From JANWXR01 sp964608265 (lineage in GTDB: Bacteria > Chloroflexota > Anaerolineae > Anaerolineales > UBA6663): a stretch of DNA of 64,000 nucleotides. A program made the translations under genes and the position numbers. The notes under the pieces are model-generated. The model saw only the letters and a program-made list of their open reading frames with translations, searched no databases and had not been told where the DNA came from. Below, piece by piece: positions 53,182-61,596 of the stretch. The stretch lies in contig CAZSNP010000017.1 in NCBI GenBank assembly GCA_964608265.1, forward strand, positions 10,623-74,622, written 5' to 3'. Each line of letters begins with the position of its first letter. The first letter of the stretch is position 1.

Positions 53182-53242
53182 CTCTCGCAAAGCACGCCAA
53201 GAACGCAAAGACGCTTTGCGGCCTTCGCGTGCTTTGCGAGAG
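53182..53242. repeat. 20-bp inverted repeat before the FAD/iron-sulfur gene
   Basis: CTCTCGCAAAGCACGCCAAG (53182-53201) pairs with the arm at 53223-53242 at 19 of 20 bases. It begins one base after the adenine-deaminase stop and ends six bases before the next ATG. Confidence 0.9.
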
Positions 53243-53248
53243 CTAATT

Positions 53249-54736
53249 ATGTGGCACCACTACTACACCGTCGCCTCGCTGGATGAGGCCCTGCAGCTTT
53301 TGGCGCGACAGCGCGAGAGAGCCCGCATCGTCGCCGGCGCGACCGATTTGCTGATCGAGCTCGAGCGCGGCGTGCGCCCGGGCATCGAGGCGCTGATTGA
53401 TTTGACGCGTGTGCCGGGGCTGGATGCGATCACGCTGGACGAGGCGGGCTGGGTTCACCTCGGGCCGCTGGTCACGCACAACGCGGTCGTCGCTTCCGAA
53501 CTGATGCAGAGCCGCGCGCTGCCGATGGCGCAGGCGTGCTGGGAGGTCGGCGCGCCGCAAATCCGCAATCGCGCCACCGTGGCCGGCAACGTCATCACCG
53601 CCTCGCCGGCCAACGACACCATCACCCCGCTCATGGCGCTCGACGCCGTCGTCACGCTCACTTCAGCCAGCGGCCAGCACAGCCTGCCGCTCCACGAGTT
53701 CTACACCGGGGTGCGCCGCACGGTGATGCAGCCGGACGAGGTGTTGACCGACCTCGCCTTCCCCGCCCTCAGGCCCAACGAGCGCGGCGTGTTCATCAAG
53801 ATCGCGCTGCGCCGCGCGCAGGCCATCTCGGTGGTGAACGCGGCGGTGATCGTGGAATTGGACACGAGCCACGGGCTGTCGCTGTCCGAGCATCCGGTGC
53901 GCCGCGCGCGCATCGCCCTCGGCTCGGTCGCGCCCACCATCATCCGCTGCCCGGAGGCGGAGGCCGCGCTCATCGGCAGGCCGCTCAGCCCGGAGTCCAT
54001 CGCCCACGCCGCCGAACTCGCCCGTTCCGCCGCCAAACCGATCAGCGATGTGCGCGGCTCGGCGGACTATCGCCGCGAGATGGTGCGGGCGGCGGTGCGG
54101 CGCGCGCTGCGGGCGATTGCGCGCGGCGAGGAGCGCGGCGCGCTGCCGGAGAGGCCGGTGTTGCTGCAGACCGCAGACCACAGCCGACAGACCCCGGACG
54201 ACCGTCATCAATCATCAGTCATCCATCGCGCGAACGATGCCATTGTGACGACGATCAATGGTCGCGAAGTCACCCTCACCGGCGCGAGCGACAAGACGCT
54301 GCTGCGGGCGCTGCGCGAAGAGGCGAAGCTGATCGGCACGAAGGAGGGTTGTGCCGAGGGCGAGTGCGGCGCGTGCACGGTCTTCCTCGACGGCGCGGCG
54401 GTGATGGCCTGCATGGTCCCCGCCCCGCGCGCGCACGGCGCAGAGATCGTGACGGTGGAAGGTCTGGCGAAGAGTCCGTTATTGGTTAGTAGTTATTCAA
54501 TAACCACTAGCCATTTACAGTTGTCCGAACTCCACCCTTTGCAAAGAGCTTTTATTGACGAGGCCGCCGTGCAATGCGGTTACTGCACGCCGGGCTTCCT
54601 GATGTCCGGGGCCAAGCTGCTCGAGGAGCGCCCGCACCCCAGCCGCGCCGAGATCGAGCAGGCCCTCACCGGCAACCTGTGCCGCTGCACCGGCTACTAC
54701 AAAATTCTGGCGGCGATGGAAAAGGCCGCAGGCTAA
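53249..54736 (+). CDS. Fused FAD-binding and [2Fe-2S] molybdenum hydroxylase subunit
   Basis: This 495-residue protein joins two subunits that are usually separate. Residues 1-300 form the FAD subunit (IVAGATDLLIELERG near 28-42, TVAGNVITASPANDT near 112-126). Residues about 330-495 form the iron-sulfur subunit (GCAEGECGACTVFLDG near 367-382, QCGYC near 444-448, CRCTGY near 483-488). The linker (about 307-328) and a loop (about 410-422) are encoded by repeat sequence. It is the partner of the molybdenum subunit at 54806. FAD-first fusion order is uncommon. Confidence 0.9.
   Translation: MWHHYYTVASLDEALQLLARQRERARIVAGATDLLIELERGVRPGIEALIDLTRVPGLDAITLDEAGWVHLGPLVTHNAVVASELMQSRALPMAQACWEVGAPQIRNRATVAGNVITASPANDTITPLMALDAVVTLTSASGQHSLPLHEFYTGVRRTVMQPDEVLTDLAFPALRPNERGVFIKIALRRAQAISVVNAAVIVELDTSHGLSLSEHPVRRARIALGSVAPTIIRCPEAEAALIGRPLSPESIAHAAELARSAAKPISDVRGSADYRREMVRAAVRRALRAIARGEERGALPERPVLLQTADHSRQTPDDRHQSSVIHRANDAIVTTINGREVTLTGASDKTLLRALREEAKLIGTKEGCAEGECGACTVFLDGAAVMACMVPAPRAHGAEIVTVEGLAKSPLLVSSYSITTSHLQLSELHPLQRAFIDEAAVQCGYCTPGFLMSGAKLLEERPHPSRAEIEQALTGNLCRCTGYYKILAAMEKAAG
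54484..54512. repeat. In-frame AATAACC-family palindrome inside the second [2Fe-2S] domain
   Basis: GGTTAGTAGTTATT pairs with AATAACCACTAGCC at 12 of 14 bases. It lies shortly before LHPLQRAF, the same homologous site as the repeat at 31173-31215. Confidence 0.85.
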
Positions 54737-54740
54737 ATTG

Positions 54741-54794
54741 TCGCAAAGCACGCGAAGGGCGCAAAGGCTTTGCGTTCCTGGCATGCTTGGCGAG
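54741..54794. repeat. CTTTGCG-family inverted repeat before the molybdenum subunit gene
   Basis: TCGCAAAGCACGCGAAGGGC leads the left arm, and CTTTGCGTTCC with CATGCTTGGCGAG forms the right arm. It is closely related to 53182-53242 and ends 11 nt before the ATG. Confidence 0.8.
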
Positions 54795-54805
54795 AAATCC
54801 ATTCA

Positions 54806-57004
54806 ATGCCCTCCATAGGCCACTCCCTCCCCCGCATTGACGCGCTCGGCAAGGTCACCGGCGTCACGCAGTATCCGGGCGATATTGATCTGCCCGGGCA
54901 ACTGTGGATGAAGATCCTCTTCGCCGGGCGGCCACACGCGCGCATTCTGCGCATGGATACGTCGCAGGCCGAGGCCCACCCCGGCGTCGTAGCCGTGTTC
55001 ACGGCGAAGGATGTGCCGCACAACGAGTATGGGTTGATCATGCCCGACCAGCCCGTGCTGTGCGGCCCCGGCTCCGAGAAAGAAGGGGCGGATGTCGTGC
55101 GCTTTGTCGGCGATCAGGTGGCGCTGGTGATCGCGGAAACGGAGCGGGCGGCGACGGAAGCGCGCGCGCTGATCGAGATCGAGTGGGAAGACCTGCCCGT
55201 CGTCACCGACCCGCGCGCGGCCATGCAACCCGGCGCGCCACAAATCCTGCCCGGCATCGAGCAGAACATCCTCAAACACAACCGCGTGCGCAAGGGCGAT
55301 GTGGCCTCGGCCTGGGCCGAGTGCGATGTCGTCATCGAGGGCGAATATCACACGCCGTATCAAGAGCACGCCTACCTGCAACCCGAGGCCGGGCTGAGCT
55401 ACATTGACGACGAGGGGCGCGTGACCGTAATGGTCGCGGGCCAGTGGACGCACGAGGATCAGGAGCAGATCGCGCATGCGCTCGGCCTGCCGCGCGAACA
55501 GGTGCGCGTGATCTATCCCGCCATCGGCGGCGCGTTCGGCGGGCGCGAGGATATGTCGGTGCAGATCGTGCTGGCGCTGGCCGCGTGGAAGCTGCGCCGC
55601 CCGGTGAAGATCATCTGGTCGCGCGAGGAGTCCATCATCGGCCACCACAAGCGGCACCCGTACTTCATCAAAACCAAATGGGGCGCACGGCGCGAGGGCA
55701 AGGTCATCGCCGCCGAGTGCGAGTTGATCAGCGACGCCGGGCCGTACGCGTACACCTCCACGAAGGTGCTGGGCAACGCCACGCTGATGGCGACCGGCCC
55801 CTACCACATCCCCAACGTCAGCGTGGATGCGTACACGGTGCTGACGAACAACATCGTCACCGGCGCGTTCCGTGGGTTCGGCGGGCCGCAGGCCGCCTTC
55901 GCCGCTGAGATGCAGATGAACAAGCTGGCCGAGGCGCTCGGCCTCGATCCGGTGGAGCTGCGGCTGCGCAACATCATCACCGACGAGACCGTGTACACCG
56001 TCGGCACGCAGTTCCCGCCCGGCGTCACCATTGATCGCGTCGTCGCGCGCTGCGCGGAGGAAGCCGGCTGGCGAAATGGTTCCGGCGGGTGGAAGCGATC
56101 ACGCTCCCTCCACGCTCCACCCTCCACCTTCAAACGCGGCCTCGGCTTCGCCTGCGCGTTCAAAAATATCGGCTTCTCGTTTGGCTTCCCCGAGCGTTGC
56201 CATGCGACGGTTGAGTTGCGCGGCGCCGATGAGATCGAAGAAGTGATCCTCCACCACGCCGGCGCGGATGTCGGCCAGGGCGCGCACACCGTCTTTGTGC
56301 AGATGGCGGCGGAGGCCGCCGGCGTGCCCGTCGAGCGGGTGCGGCTGGTCGCCAGCGATACGGCTTCCAGCGGGGACTCGGGTTCGGCCTCCGCTTCGCG
56401 CATGACGTTCATGGCCGGCAACGCCATCCGTGGCGCGGCCCAACTCGCGCTGAAGAAGTGGCAGGATGAGGAGCGGCCCGCCATCGCCGGATACAAATAC
56501 GTGCCGCCCGCGACCACCGCGCTCGACGAGCACACCGGCCACTCGCTCCCCAACTTCGCGTACGGCTATGTCGCCGAGGCCGTCGAGGTGGAGGTGGACA
56601 CGGAGACCGGGCAGGTGCGGATCGTCGATGTGATCTGCGTGGACGATGTGGGCAAGGCCATTAACCCGCAACAGATCGAGGGGCAGGTGGAGGGCGCGGT
56701 AGTGCAGGCCGCCGGCTACGCGTTGATGGAGAACTTCATCGTGCGCGACGGCCGCGTGCTCACGCCCTATCTCTCGAACTACCTCATCCCCACCGTGCTC
56801 GACGTGCCCGAGCGGGTGAAGACGGTGATCCTCGAACACGGCGATACGGTTGGGCCGTGGGGCGTGCGCGGCATGGCTGAAATGCCCTACCTCCCGCTGA
56901 CGCCCGCCGTCGCCGCCGCCATTCACGATGCGATTGGGGTGTGGATTGACGAGTTCCCGTACACACCGGAGAGGGTGCTGAGCGCCGTAAACAGTAAGCA
57001 GTAA
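54806..57004 (+). CDS. Molybdenum hydroxylase molybdopterin-binding catalytic subunit
   Basis: This 732-residue xanthine-dehydrogenase-family catalytic subunit starts SIGHSLPRIDALGKVTG. Cofactor-site markers are GGAFGGREDMS near 243, AFRGFGGPQAAF near 352 and the catalytic Glu in VRGMAEMPYL near 690. It would work with the fused FAD/[2Fe-2S] protein encoded just upstream. Substrate is probably a purine. Residues near 428-441 look like a repeat-encoded insertion. The ATG at 54806 follows repeat sequence; an upstream start would add only repeat-coded residues. Confidence 0.9.
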   Translation: MPSIGHSLPRIDALGKVTGVTQYPGDIDLPGQLWMKILFAGRPHARILRMDTSQAEAHPGVVAVFTAKDVPHNEYGLIMPDQPVLCGPGSEKEGADVVRFVGDQVALVIAETERAATEARALIEIEWEDLPVVTDPRAAMQPGAPQILPGIEQNILKHNRVRKGDVASAWAECDVVIEGEYHTPYQEHAYLQPEAGLSYIDDEGRVTVMVAGQWTHEDQEQIAHALGLPREQVRVIYPAIGGAFGGREDMSVQIVLALAAWKLRRPVKIIWSREESIIGHHKRHPYFIKTKWGARREGKVIAAECELISDAGPYAYTSTKVLGNATLMATGPYHIPNVSVDAYTVLTNNIVTGAFRGFGGPQAAFAAEMQMNKLAEALGLDPVELRLRNIITDETVYTVGTQFPPGVTIDRVVARCAEEAGWRNGSGGWKRSRSLHAPPSTFKRGLGFACAFKNIGFSFGFPERCHATVELRGADEIEEVILHHAGADVGQGAHTVFVQMAAEAAGVPVERVRLVASDTASSGDSGSASASRMTFMAGNAIRGAAQLALKKWQDEERPAIAGYKYVPPATTALDEHTGHSLPNFAYGYVAEAVEVEVDTETGQVRIVDVICVDDVGKAINPQQIEGQVEGAVVQAAGYALMENFIVRDGRVLTPYLSNYLIPTVLDVPERVKTVILEHGDTVGPWGVRGMAEMPYLPLTPAVAAAIHDAIGVWIDEFPYTPERVLSAVNSKQ
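56087..56129. repeat. In-frame CTCCACC-heptad repeat in the molybdenum subunit
   Basis: CGCTCCC, TCCACGC, TCCACCC and TCCACCT units follow a partly complementary GGGTGGAAGCG arm. They encode a basic, Ser/Pro-rich loop. Confidence 0.65.
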
Positions 57005-57118
57005 GCAGTAAGCAGAAGGCTGTCTGCCATCTGCTGTCTGCTGTCTGCCGTCTGCTGTCTGCCGTCTGCCATCTGCCGTCTGCCTTCCGCCTTCCGCCTT
57101 CTGCCTTTTTCCTTCCGA
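57003..57118. repeat. Long heptad array of TCTGCCG/TCTGCTG units
   Basis: More than ten 7-nt units of the TCTGCYR type run up to the next gene, with arms GCAGAAGGC (57012-57020) and GCCTTCTGC (57096-57104). The array ends CCTTCCGAC directly before the ATG at 57120, the same ending as the related array before 60190. Confidence 0.9.
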
Positions 57119-57119
57119 C

Positions 57120-57965
57120 ATGCACCTCTCCGACACCCTCATCCTCATTCGCGGCGGCGGCGATATCGCCACCGGCGTCGCGCACCGGCTGCATGCGGCG
57201 GGCTTCACGGTGATGGTGCTCGAGCTGGCGCAGCCGCTGTGCGTGCGCCGCGCGGTCTCGTTCGCGGAGGCCGTGTACACCGGCCACATCACTGTGGAAG
57301 GCGTGACTGCCCGCCTCGCGCCGGATGCGATGATGGGGATGGCGTACTCGGTGATGGGCGAAGTGCCGGTGGTGGTGGATGAGCGCGGCGTCTCGATTTC
57401 ACAACTCACGCCACCGATCGTGGTGGATGCGCGCCTCGCCAAGCACAGGCTCGATACGCAGATCACGCACGCCAGGCTCGTCCTCGGCCTCGGGCCGGGC
57501 TTCACGGCGGGCGTGGATTGTCACGCCGTGATCGAAACCAATCGCGGCCACCACCTCGGGCGCGTGTATTGGAGCGGCGGCGCGGAGGCGGATACCGGCC
57601 TGCCCGAGCCGGTGCATGGTTTCGCCGGGCAGCGTGTGCTGCGCGCCCCGCGCGATGGGCTGTTCCGCGCGCGGATGGCGATCGGCGATGCGGTAAAGGC
57701 CGGCGATGTGCTGGCGCTGGTGAACGGCGAGCCGCTGCTCGCGCAGTTCGATGGTGTGCTGCGCGGCCTGCTGCACGATGGGCTGACCGTGACCGCCGGG
57801 ATGAAGGTGGGCGACCTCGACCCGCGCGGCGAGCGGGCGCGGTGCTTCACCATCAGCGACAAGGCCCGCGCGGTGGGCGGCGGCGTGCTCGAAGCGATCT
57901 TCGCCGGGATGCGTTACTGGCGCAAAGAACTGCCGCTGGAGATCCGCGACCGTGGCTTGCCGTAG
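57120..57965 (+). CDS. yqeB: YqeB-type selenium-dependent molybdenum hydroxylase accessory protein
   Basis: This 281-residue protein belongs to the YqeB/EF2563 family, which Haft and Self linked to selenium-dependent molybdenum hydroxylases. It opens with a nucleotide-binding-like IRGGGDIATGVAHRLHAAG near 9-27 and continues with family segments such as LGLGPGFTAGVDCHAVIETNRG near 123-144. It likely helps form the labile selenium-molybdenum cofactor. Its partner YqeC follows. The array of TCTGCYR heptads leaves no ribosome-binding site. Confidence 0.88.
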   Translation: MHLSDTLILIRGGGDIATGVAHRLHAAGFTVMVLELAQPLCVRRAVSFAEAVYTGHITVEGVTARLAPDAMMGMAYSVMGEVPVVVDERGVSISQLTPPIVVDARLAKHRLDTQITHARLVLGLGPGFTAGVDCHAVIETNRGHHLGRVYWSGGAEADTGLPEPVHGFAGQRVLRAPRDGLFRARMAIGDAVKAGDVLALVNGEPLLAQFDGVLRGLLHDGLTVTAGMKVGDLDPRGERARCFTISDKARAVGGGVLEAIFAGMRYWRKELPLEIRDRGLP

Positions 57966-57972
57966 AAATTGA

Positions 57973-58040
57973 ACCGCGAAGACGCGAAGTACGCCAAGAA
58001 AACGGCAAACCTGCCTTTGCGCTCTTTGCGTCTTTGCGGT
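57973..58040. repeat. 17-nt inverted repeat of the CTTTGCG family between yqeB and yqeC
   Basis: ACCGCGAAGACGCGAAG (57973-57989) pairs with CTTTGCGTCTTTGCGGT (58024-58040) at 15 of 17 bases. No Shine-Dalgarno sequence follows before the GTG at 58052. Confidence 0.85.
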
Positions 58041-58051
58041 CGGCCTCTGCC

Positions 58052-58840
58052 GTGAAACTGATACGCGCTCTGCAAATAAACGACGCCGATACCGTCGCCT
58101 TTGTGGGCGGCGGCGGGAAGACCTCAGCCATGTTCCGGCTGGCGCACGAAATCGTCAAGGGCGGCGGGCGCGTCATCACCACGACCACCACCCGCATCTT
58201 CGCCGCGCAGATCAAGCTCGCGCCGGCGCATCTCTTCGTCCAGGATGCCAACCGTGCCCTCGTCGCGGCACGGCTCGATGAGTTCAATCACCTCCTCATC
58301 GTCGGCGAAGCCAATCACGAAAGCGGCAAGGCCGAAGGCGTGCCGCCGGCATTCGTGACCGCATTGCGCCAATGGTTCCCGCACACCCCGATCCTCAATG
58401 AGGCCGATGGGTCGCGCATGCGCCCCTTCAAAGCCCCAGCCGAGCACGAGCCGGTGATCCCGCCGGAGACTACGCTGGTCGTGCCCGTCGTCGGCGCGGA
58501 TGTGTTTGGCCGGCCCCTCGACGCCGCGCATGTGCATCGCGCGGAACTCGTGGCGGCGCTGACCGGCGCGCCGCTCGGCGCCCCGATGACGCCGGAGATC
58601 GTTGCGCGCACGCTGGCCCATCCGCAGGGCGGGATGAAGGGCGTGCCGGATGGCGCACGTGTGATCGTGCTGATCAACAAAGTGGATGCGTTGCCAGATT
58701 GGATGCCAGTGCGGGAGACGGCCAGCTTGTTGTTGAAAGACTCACGCATCGAAGCTGTGCTGTGCGCCGCAGTGCGGGGCGAAGACCCGGTGCGTGAAGT
58801 GATCCCGCATTCGATCAATCACACCCCAGCGATACAATAG
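58052..58840 (+). CDS. yqeC: YqeC-type selenium-dependent hydroxylase accessory protein
   Basis: This 262-residue protein has the P-loop-like FVGGGGKTSAMFRLA near 17-31 that marks the YqeC family. NEADGSRMRPFKAPAEHEP near 117-135 and a closing VLINKVDALPDW near 206-217 complete the pattern. YqeC is one of the accessory proteins found with SelD-dependent molybdenum hydroxylases. I start at GTG 58052 because the fold begins a few residues later and no ATG fits. The YqeB-YqeC order is the one seen elsewhere. Confidence 0.88.
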   Translation: MKLIRALQINDADTVAFVGGGGKTSAMFRLAHEIVKGGGRVITTTTTRIFAAQIKLAPAHLFVQDANRALVAARLDEFNHLLIVGEANHESGKAEGVPPAFVTALRQWFPHTPILNEADGSRMRPFKAPAEHEPVIPPETTLVVPVVGADVFGRPLDAAHVHRAELVAALTGAPLGAPMTPEIVARTLAHPQGGMKGVPDGARVIVLINKVDALPDWMPVRETASLLLKDSRIEAVLCAAVRGEDPVREVIPHSINHTPAIQ

Positions 58841-58846
58841 GAGACC

Positions 58847-60130
58847 ATGACCACGGGAGAATTAAGCGTCATGTCGAACTTCCTCGGCTACCGCTGTTCG
58901 TTGTGCGGCGCGGAATACGCGCCGGTTGAGGTTCAGTACACCTGCCCTAAGGATGGCGGCAATCTCGATGTCGTGCCGGACTATGCGGCGATCAATCGCG
59001 CCGCTTCGCCGGGCGCTATCGCGCAATCGCGCGATCAGTCAATGTGGCGCTATTTGCCTTTGCTGCCCGTGCGCGACCCCGGCTTCACCGGCACGCCGCT
59101 GCGCGCCGCCGGCTGGACGCCGCTGTACCGCGCCGACCGCCTCGCCGCCGATCTTGGGTTGAGGTCGCTGTTCGTGAAGGATGATGGCCGCAACCCGACC
59201 GCTTCGTTCAAAGACCGCGCGAGCGCCGTGGTCGTAGCGCGCGCGCTGGAGATCGGCGTCGAGCGCGTGGTCACCGCTTCCACCGGCAATGCGGGCGCGG
59301 CGCTCGCCGGCATGGCCGCCGCCGCGCACCTGCCCGCCACCATCCTTGCGCCGGAGACCGCCCCGCCCGCCAAGGTAGCACAGCTCTTGATGTTCGGGGC
59401 TGAGGTGTTGTTGGTTATCGGTAATTATGACCAGGCCTTTGATTTGACTCTCGAGGCATCAAGAGAGTTTGGATGGTACTGTCGAAGCACAGGCTATAAC
59501 CCCTTCACAGTCGAAGGCAAAAAAACGGCAGCTTTTGAGATCGCCGAACAATTCTCCAATAACCAATCCCCAATAACTCATTGGCGTGTGCCCGACTATG
59601 TCTTCGTCTCCGTCGGCGATGGCAACATCATCACCGGGCTGTGGAAGGGCTTCCGCGATCTGCACGCGCTCGGCTGGATCGAGCGGATGCCTAAGTTGAT
59701 GGGCGTGCAGGCTGAAGGCTCGGCGGCCTGCGCGAATGCGTGGCGCGCCAACACCGAGACGATCACCCCGGTGGCGGCGGACACTCTGGCCGACAGCATC
59801 TCGGTGGATTTGCCCCGCGACGGTGTGCGCGCGGTGCGGGCCGTGCGCGAGACGGGCGGCGCCTACGTGGTGGTGAGCGATGACGACATCCTCGCCGCCA
59901 TGCGCGACCTGGCGCGCGGGGCGGCCGTCTTCGCCGAGCCGGCCGGTGCGACCGCGTATGCGGGATTGGTCAAAGCGGTGCGCGAAGGAACGATGGATCG
60001 GGATGCCAGCGTGCTGGTGCTGAACACCGGCAACGGACTCAAGGACGTGAAGAGCGCCATGCGCGCCGCCGGCGAGGCCATTCGCATCGAACCGAACCTC
60101 GAGGCCTTGAAGCGGGCTGTGAAAGAATAG
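58847..60130 (+). CDS. Threonine-synthase-like PLP enzyme
   Basis: This 427-residue fold-type-II PLP enzyme has an N-terminal zinc-ribbon-like stretch (Cys in YRCSLCG near 16-22 and YTCPKDGG near 31-38). The PLP lysine is in NPTASFKDRAS near 115-125 and the phosphate loop in TASTGNAGAALAG near 144-156. It resembles threonine synthase, but setting and divergence leave other beta-replacement or elimination reactions open. ATAGGAGA precedes the ATG. Residues about 237-246 are encoded by AATAACC heptads (59556-59584). Confidence 0.82.
   Translation: MTTGELSVMSNFLGYRCSLCGAEYAPVEVQYTCPKDGGNLDVVPDYAAINRAASPGAIAQSRDQSMWRYLPLLPVRDPGFTGTPLRAAGWTPLYRADRLAADLGLRSLFVKDDGRNPTASFKDRASAVVVARALEIGVERVVTASTGNAGAALAGMAAAAHLPATILAPETAPPAKVAQLLMFGAEVLLVIGNYDQAFDLTLEASREFGWYCRSTGYNPFTVEGKKTAAFEIAEQFSNNQSPITHWRVPDYVFVSVGDGNIITGLWKGFRDLHALGWIERMPKLMGVQAEGSAACANAWRANTETITPVAADTLADSISVDLPRDGVRAVRAVRETGGAYVVVSDDDILAAMRDLARGAAVFAEPAGATAYAGLVKAVREGTMDRDASVLVLNTGNGLKDVKSAMRAAGEAIRIEPNLEALKRAVKE
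59556..59584. repeat. In-frame AATAACC-family heptads in the threonine-synthase-like gene
   Basis: CCAATAA, CCAATCC and CCAATAA units occur in series and encode an inserted Asn-Asn-Gln-Ser-Pro-Ile-Thr stretch. A loosely complementary GGTTATCGGTAATTATG lies at 59413-59429. Confidence 0.65.
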
Positions 60131-60131
60131 C

Positions 60132-60187
60132 AATCAGCGATCAGCAGTCAGCTCTCTGCTGTCTGCGTATTGCCTCCTGCCTTCCGA
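60132..60187. repeat. TCTGCYR-family repeat before the amidohydrolase gene
   Basis: CAGCAG and CTGCTG form a hairpin near 60143-60162, then TCTGCG and TGCCTCC units run to CCTTCCGACG and the ATG at 60190. It matches the ending of the array at 57003-57118. Confidence 0.75.
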
Positions 60188-60189
60188 CG

Positions 60190-61596
60190 ATGGCCACCCT
60201 CCTCGTCAAGAACGCACACGTGCTGGTTACGATGGACTCGCAACGCCGCGAGATCGCCGGGGGAGGCTTGTTCGCGCGCGACGGCTTCATCGAGCGGGTC
60301 GGACCGACAGCCGAACTACCCGCCGCCGCCGATGAGGTGCTCGACCTGCGCGACCACGTCGTGCTGCCGGGCCTCATCAACACGCACCATCACCTCTATC
60401 AAACCCTCACCCGCGCCGTGCCCGCCGCGCAGGACGCCGATCTCTTTCACTGGCTCGTCACGCTCTACCCGATCTGGGCGCGGCTGACGCCCGAGGCGGT
60501 GCGCGTCTCCACCCTCACCGGCCTGGCCGAACTCGCCCTCTCCGGCTGCACCACCGCCTCCGATCATCTGTACATCTTCCCCAACGGCTGCCGGCTCGAT
60601 GATGAGATCGAGGCCGCCCGCGAAGTTGGCCTGCGCTTTCACGCCTCGCGCGGCAGCATGTCGCTCGGCGAGAGCGCGGGCGGCCTGCCACCCGATAGTT
60701 GCGTCGAGGCGGAGGAGTTTATCCTCAAAGACTCGCAGCGGTTGATCGAGCAGTATCACGATGCGAAGCCCGGCGCGCTGCTGCGGGTCGTGCTCGCTCC
60801 GTGCTCGCCGTTCTCGGTCACCGGCGACCTGATGCGCGAATCCGCCAAACTCGCCCGGCACTACGGAGTCTCGCTCCACACCCACCTGGCCGAGACGCTC
60901 GACGAGGAGCAGTTCTGTCTCGACAAATTCGGCCACAAGCCGGTGGCATACATGGAAGCGGTGGATTGGGTCGGTCACGAGGTGTGGTTCGCGCACTCGG
61001 TGCATGTGAACGAGGCGGAGATCGCGGTGTATGCGCGCACCGGCTGCGGCGTCGCGCACTGCCCGTCGAGCAACATGCGGCTGGCCTCCGGCATCGCGCC
61101 GGTGGGGCGGATGCGGGCGGCGGGCGTGAAGGTCGGCCTCGGGGTGGATGGTTCGGCGAGCAACGACGGCTCGAACTTGCTGGCTGAGGCGCGGCAGGCG
61201 CTGCTGCTCTCACGGCTGGGATTGGCGGAAGAACAACGACTGCGGCCCTCCCTCACCCCTGGCTCCTCTCCCGCTGGGAGGGGGGAACAAATGACGGCCC
61301 GCGCAGCATTGGAGATTGCCACGCTCGGCGGCGCGGCGGTGCTCGGGCGCGATGACATCGGCGCGTTGGCGCCGGGCAAGTGCGCCGATTTCTTCGCGCT
61401 GAATCTGAATCGATTGGAGTACGCCGGTGCGCTGCACGACCCGGTGGCCGCGGTGCTGTTGTGCGCGCCGGGACGCGCCGACTACACCTGCGTGCACGGG
61501 CGCGCGATTGTGCGCGCCGGGCAATTGACCACGCTGGAGCTGCCGCGCGTCATCGAGCAGCACAACCGGCTTGCCCGGCAACTCGTGGATGGCTAG
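60190..61596 (+). CDS. 8-oxoguanine-deaminase-like amidohydrolase
   Basis: This 468-residue amidohydrolase closely fits the 8-oxoguanine deaminase / hydroxyatrazine hydrolase subfamily. The metal motif INTHHHLYQTLTR lies near 60-72. HTHLAETLDEE is near 230-240, AHSVHVNEAE near 267-276 and GVDGSASNDGSN near 317-328. Deamination of 8-oxoguanine would give urate, joining this gene to purine breakdown. Residues about 354-367 are encoded by a REP hairpin. Its stop overlaps the convergent NAD synthetase stop. Confidence 0.85.
   Translation: MATLLVKNAHVLVTMDSQRREIAGGGLFARDGFIERVGPTAELPAAADEVLDLRDHVVLPGLINTHHHLYQTLTRAVPAAQDADLFHWLVTLYPIWARLTPEAVRVSTLTGLAELALSGCTTASDHLYIFPNGCRLDDEIEAAREVGLRFHASRGSMSLGESAGGLPPDSCVEAEEFILKDSQRLIEQYHDAKPGALLRVVLAPCSPFSVTGDLMRESAKLARHYGVSLHTHLAETLDEEQFCLDKFGHKPVAYMEAVDWVGHEVWFAHSVHVNEAEIAVYARTGCGVAHCPSSNMRLASGIAPVGRMRAAGVKVGLGVDGSASNDGSNLLAEARQALLLSRLGLAEEQRLRPSLTPGSSPAGRGEQMTARAALEIATLGGAAVLGRDDIGALAPGKCADFFALNLNRLEYAGALHDPVAAVLLCAPGRADYTCVHGRAIVRAGQLTTLELPRVIEQHNRLARQLVDG
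61249..61286. repeat. In-frame REP hairpin inside the amidohydrolase gene
   Basis: CCCTCACCCCTGG followed by CCTCTCCCGCTGGGAGGGG matches the intergenic REP family. It adds a Pro/Ser/Gly-rich loop before MTARAALE. Confidence 0.8.

Noticed and set aside
57003..57118. TCTGCYR array as a CRISPR
   Set aside because: Units are 7 nt without spacers and no cas gene is near.
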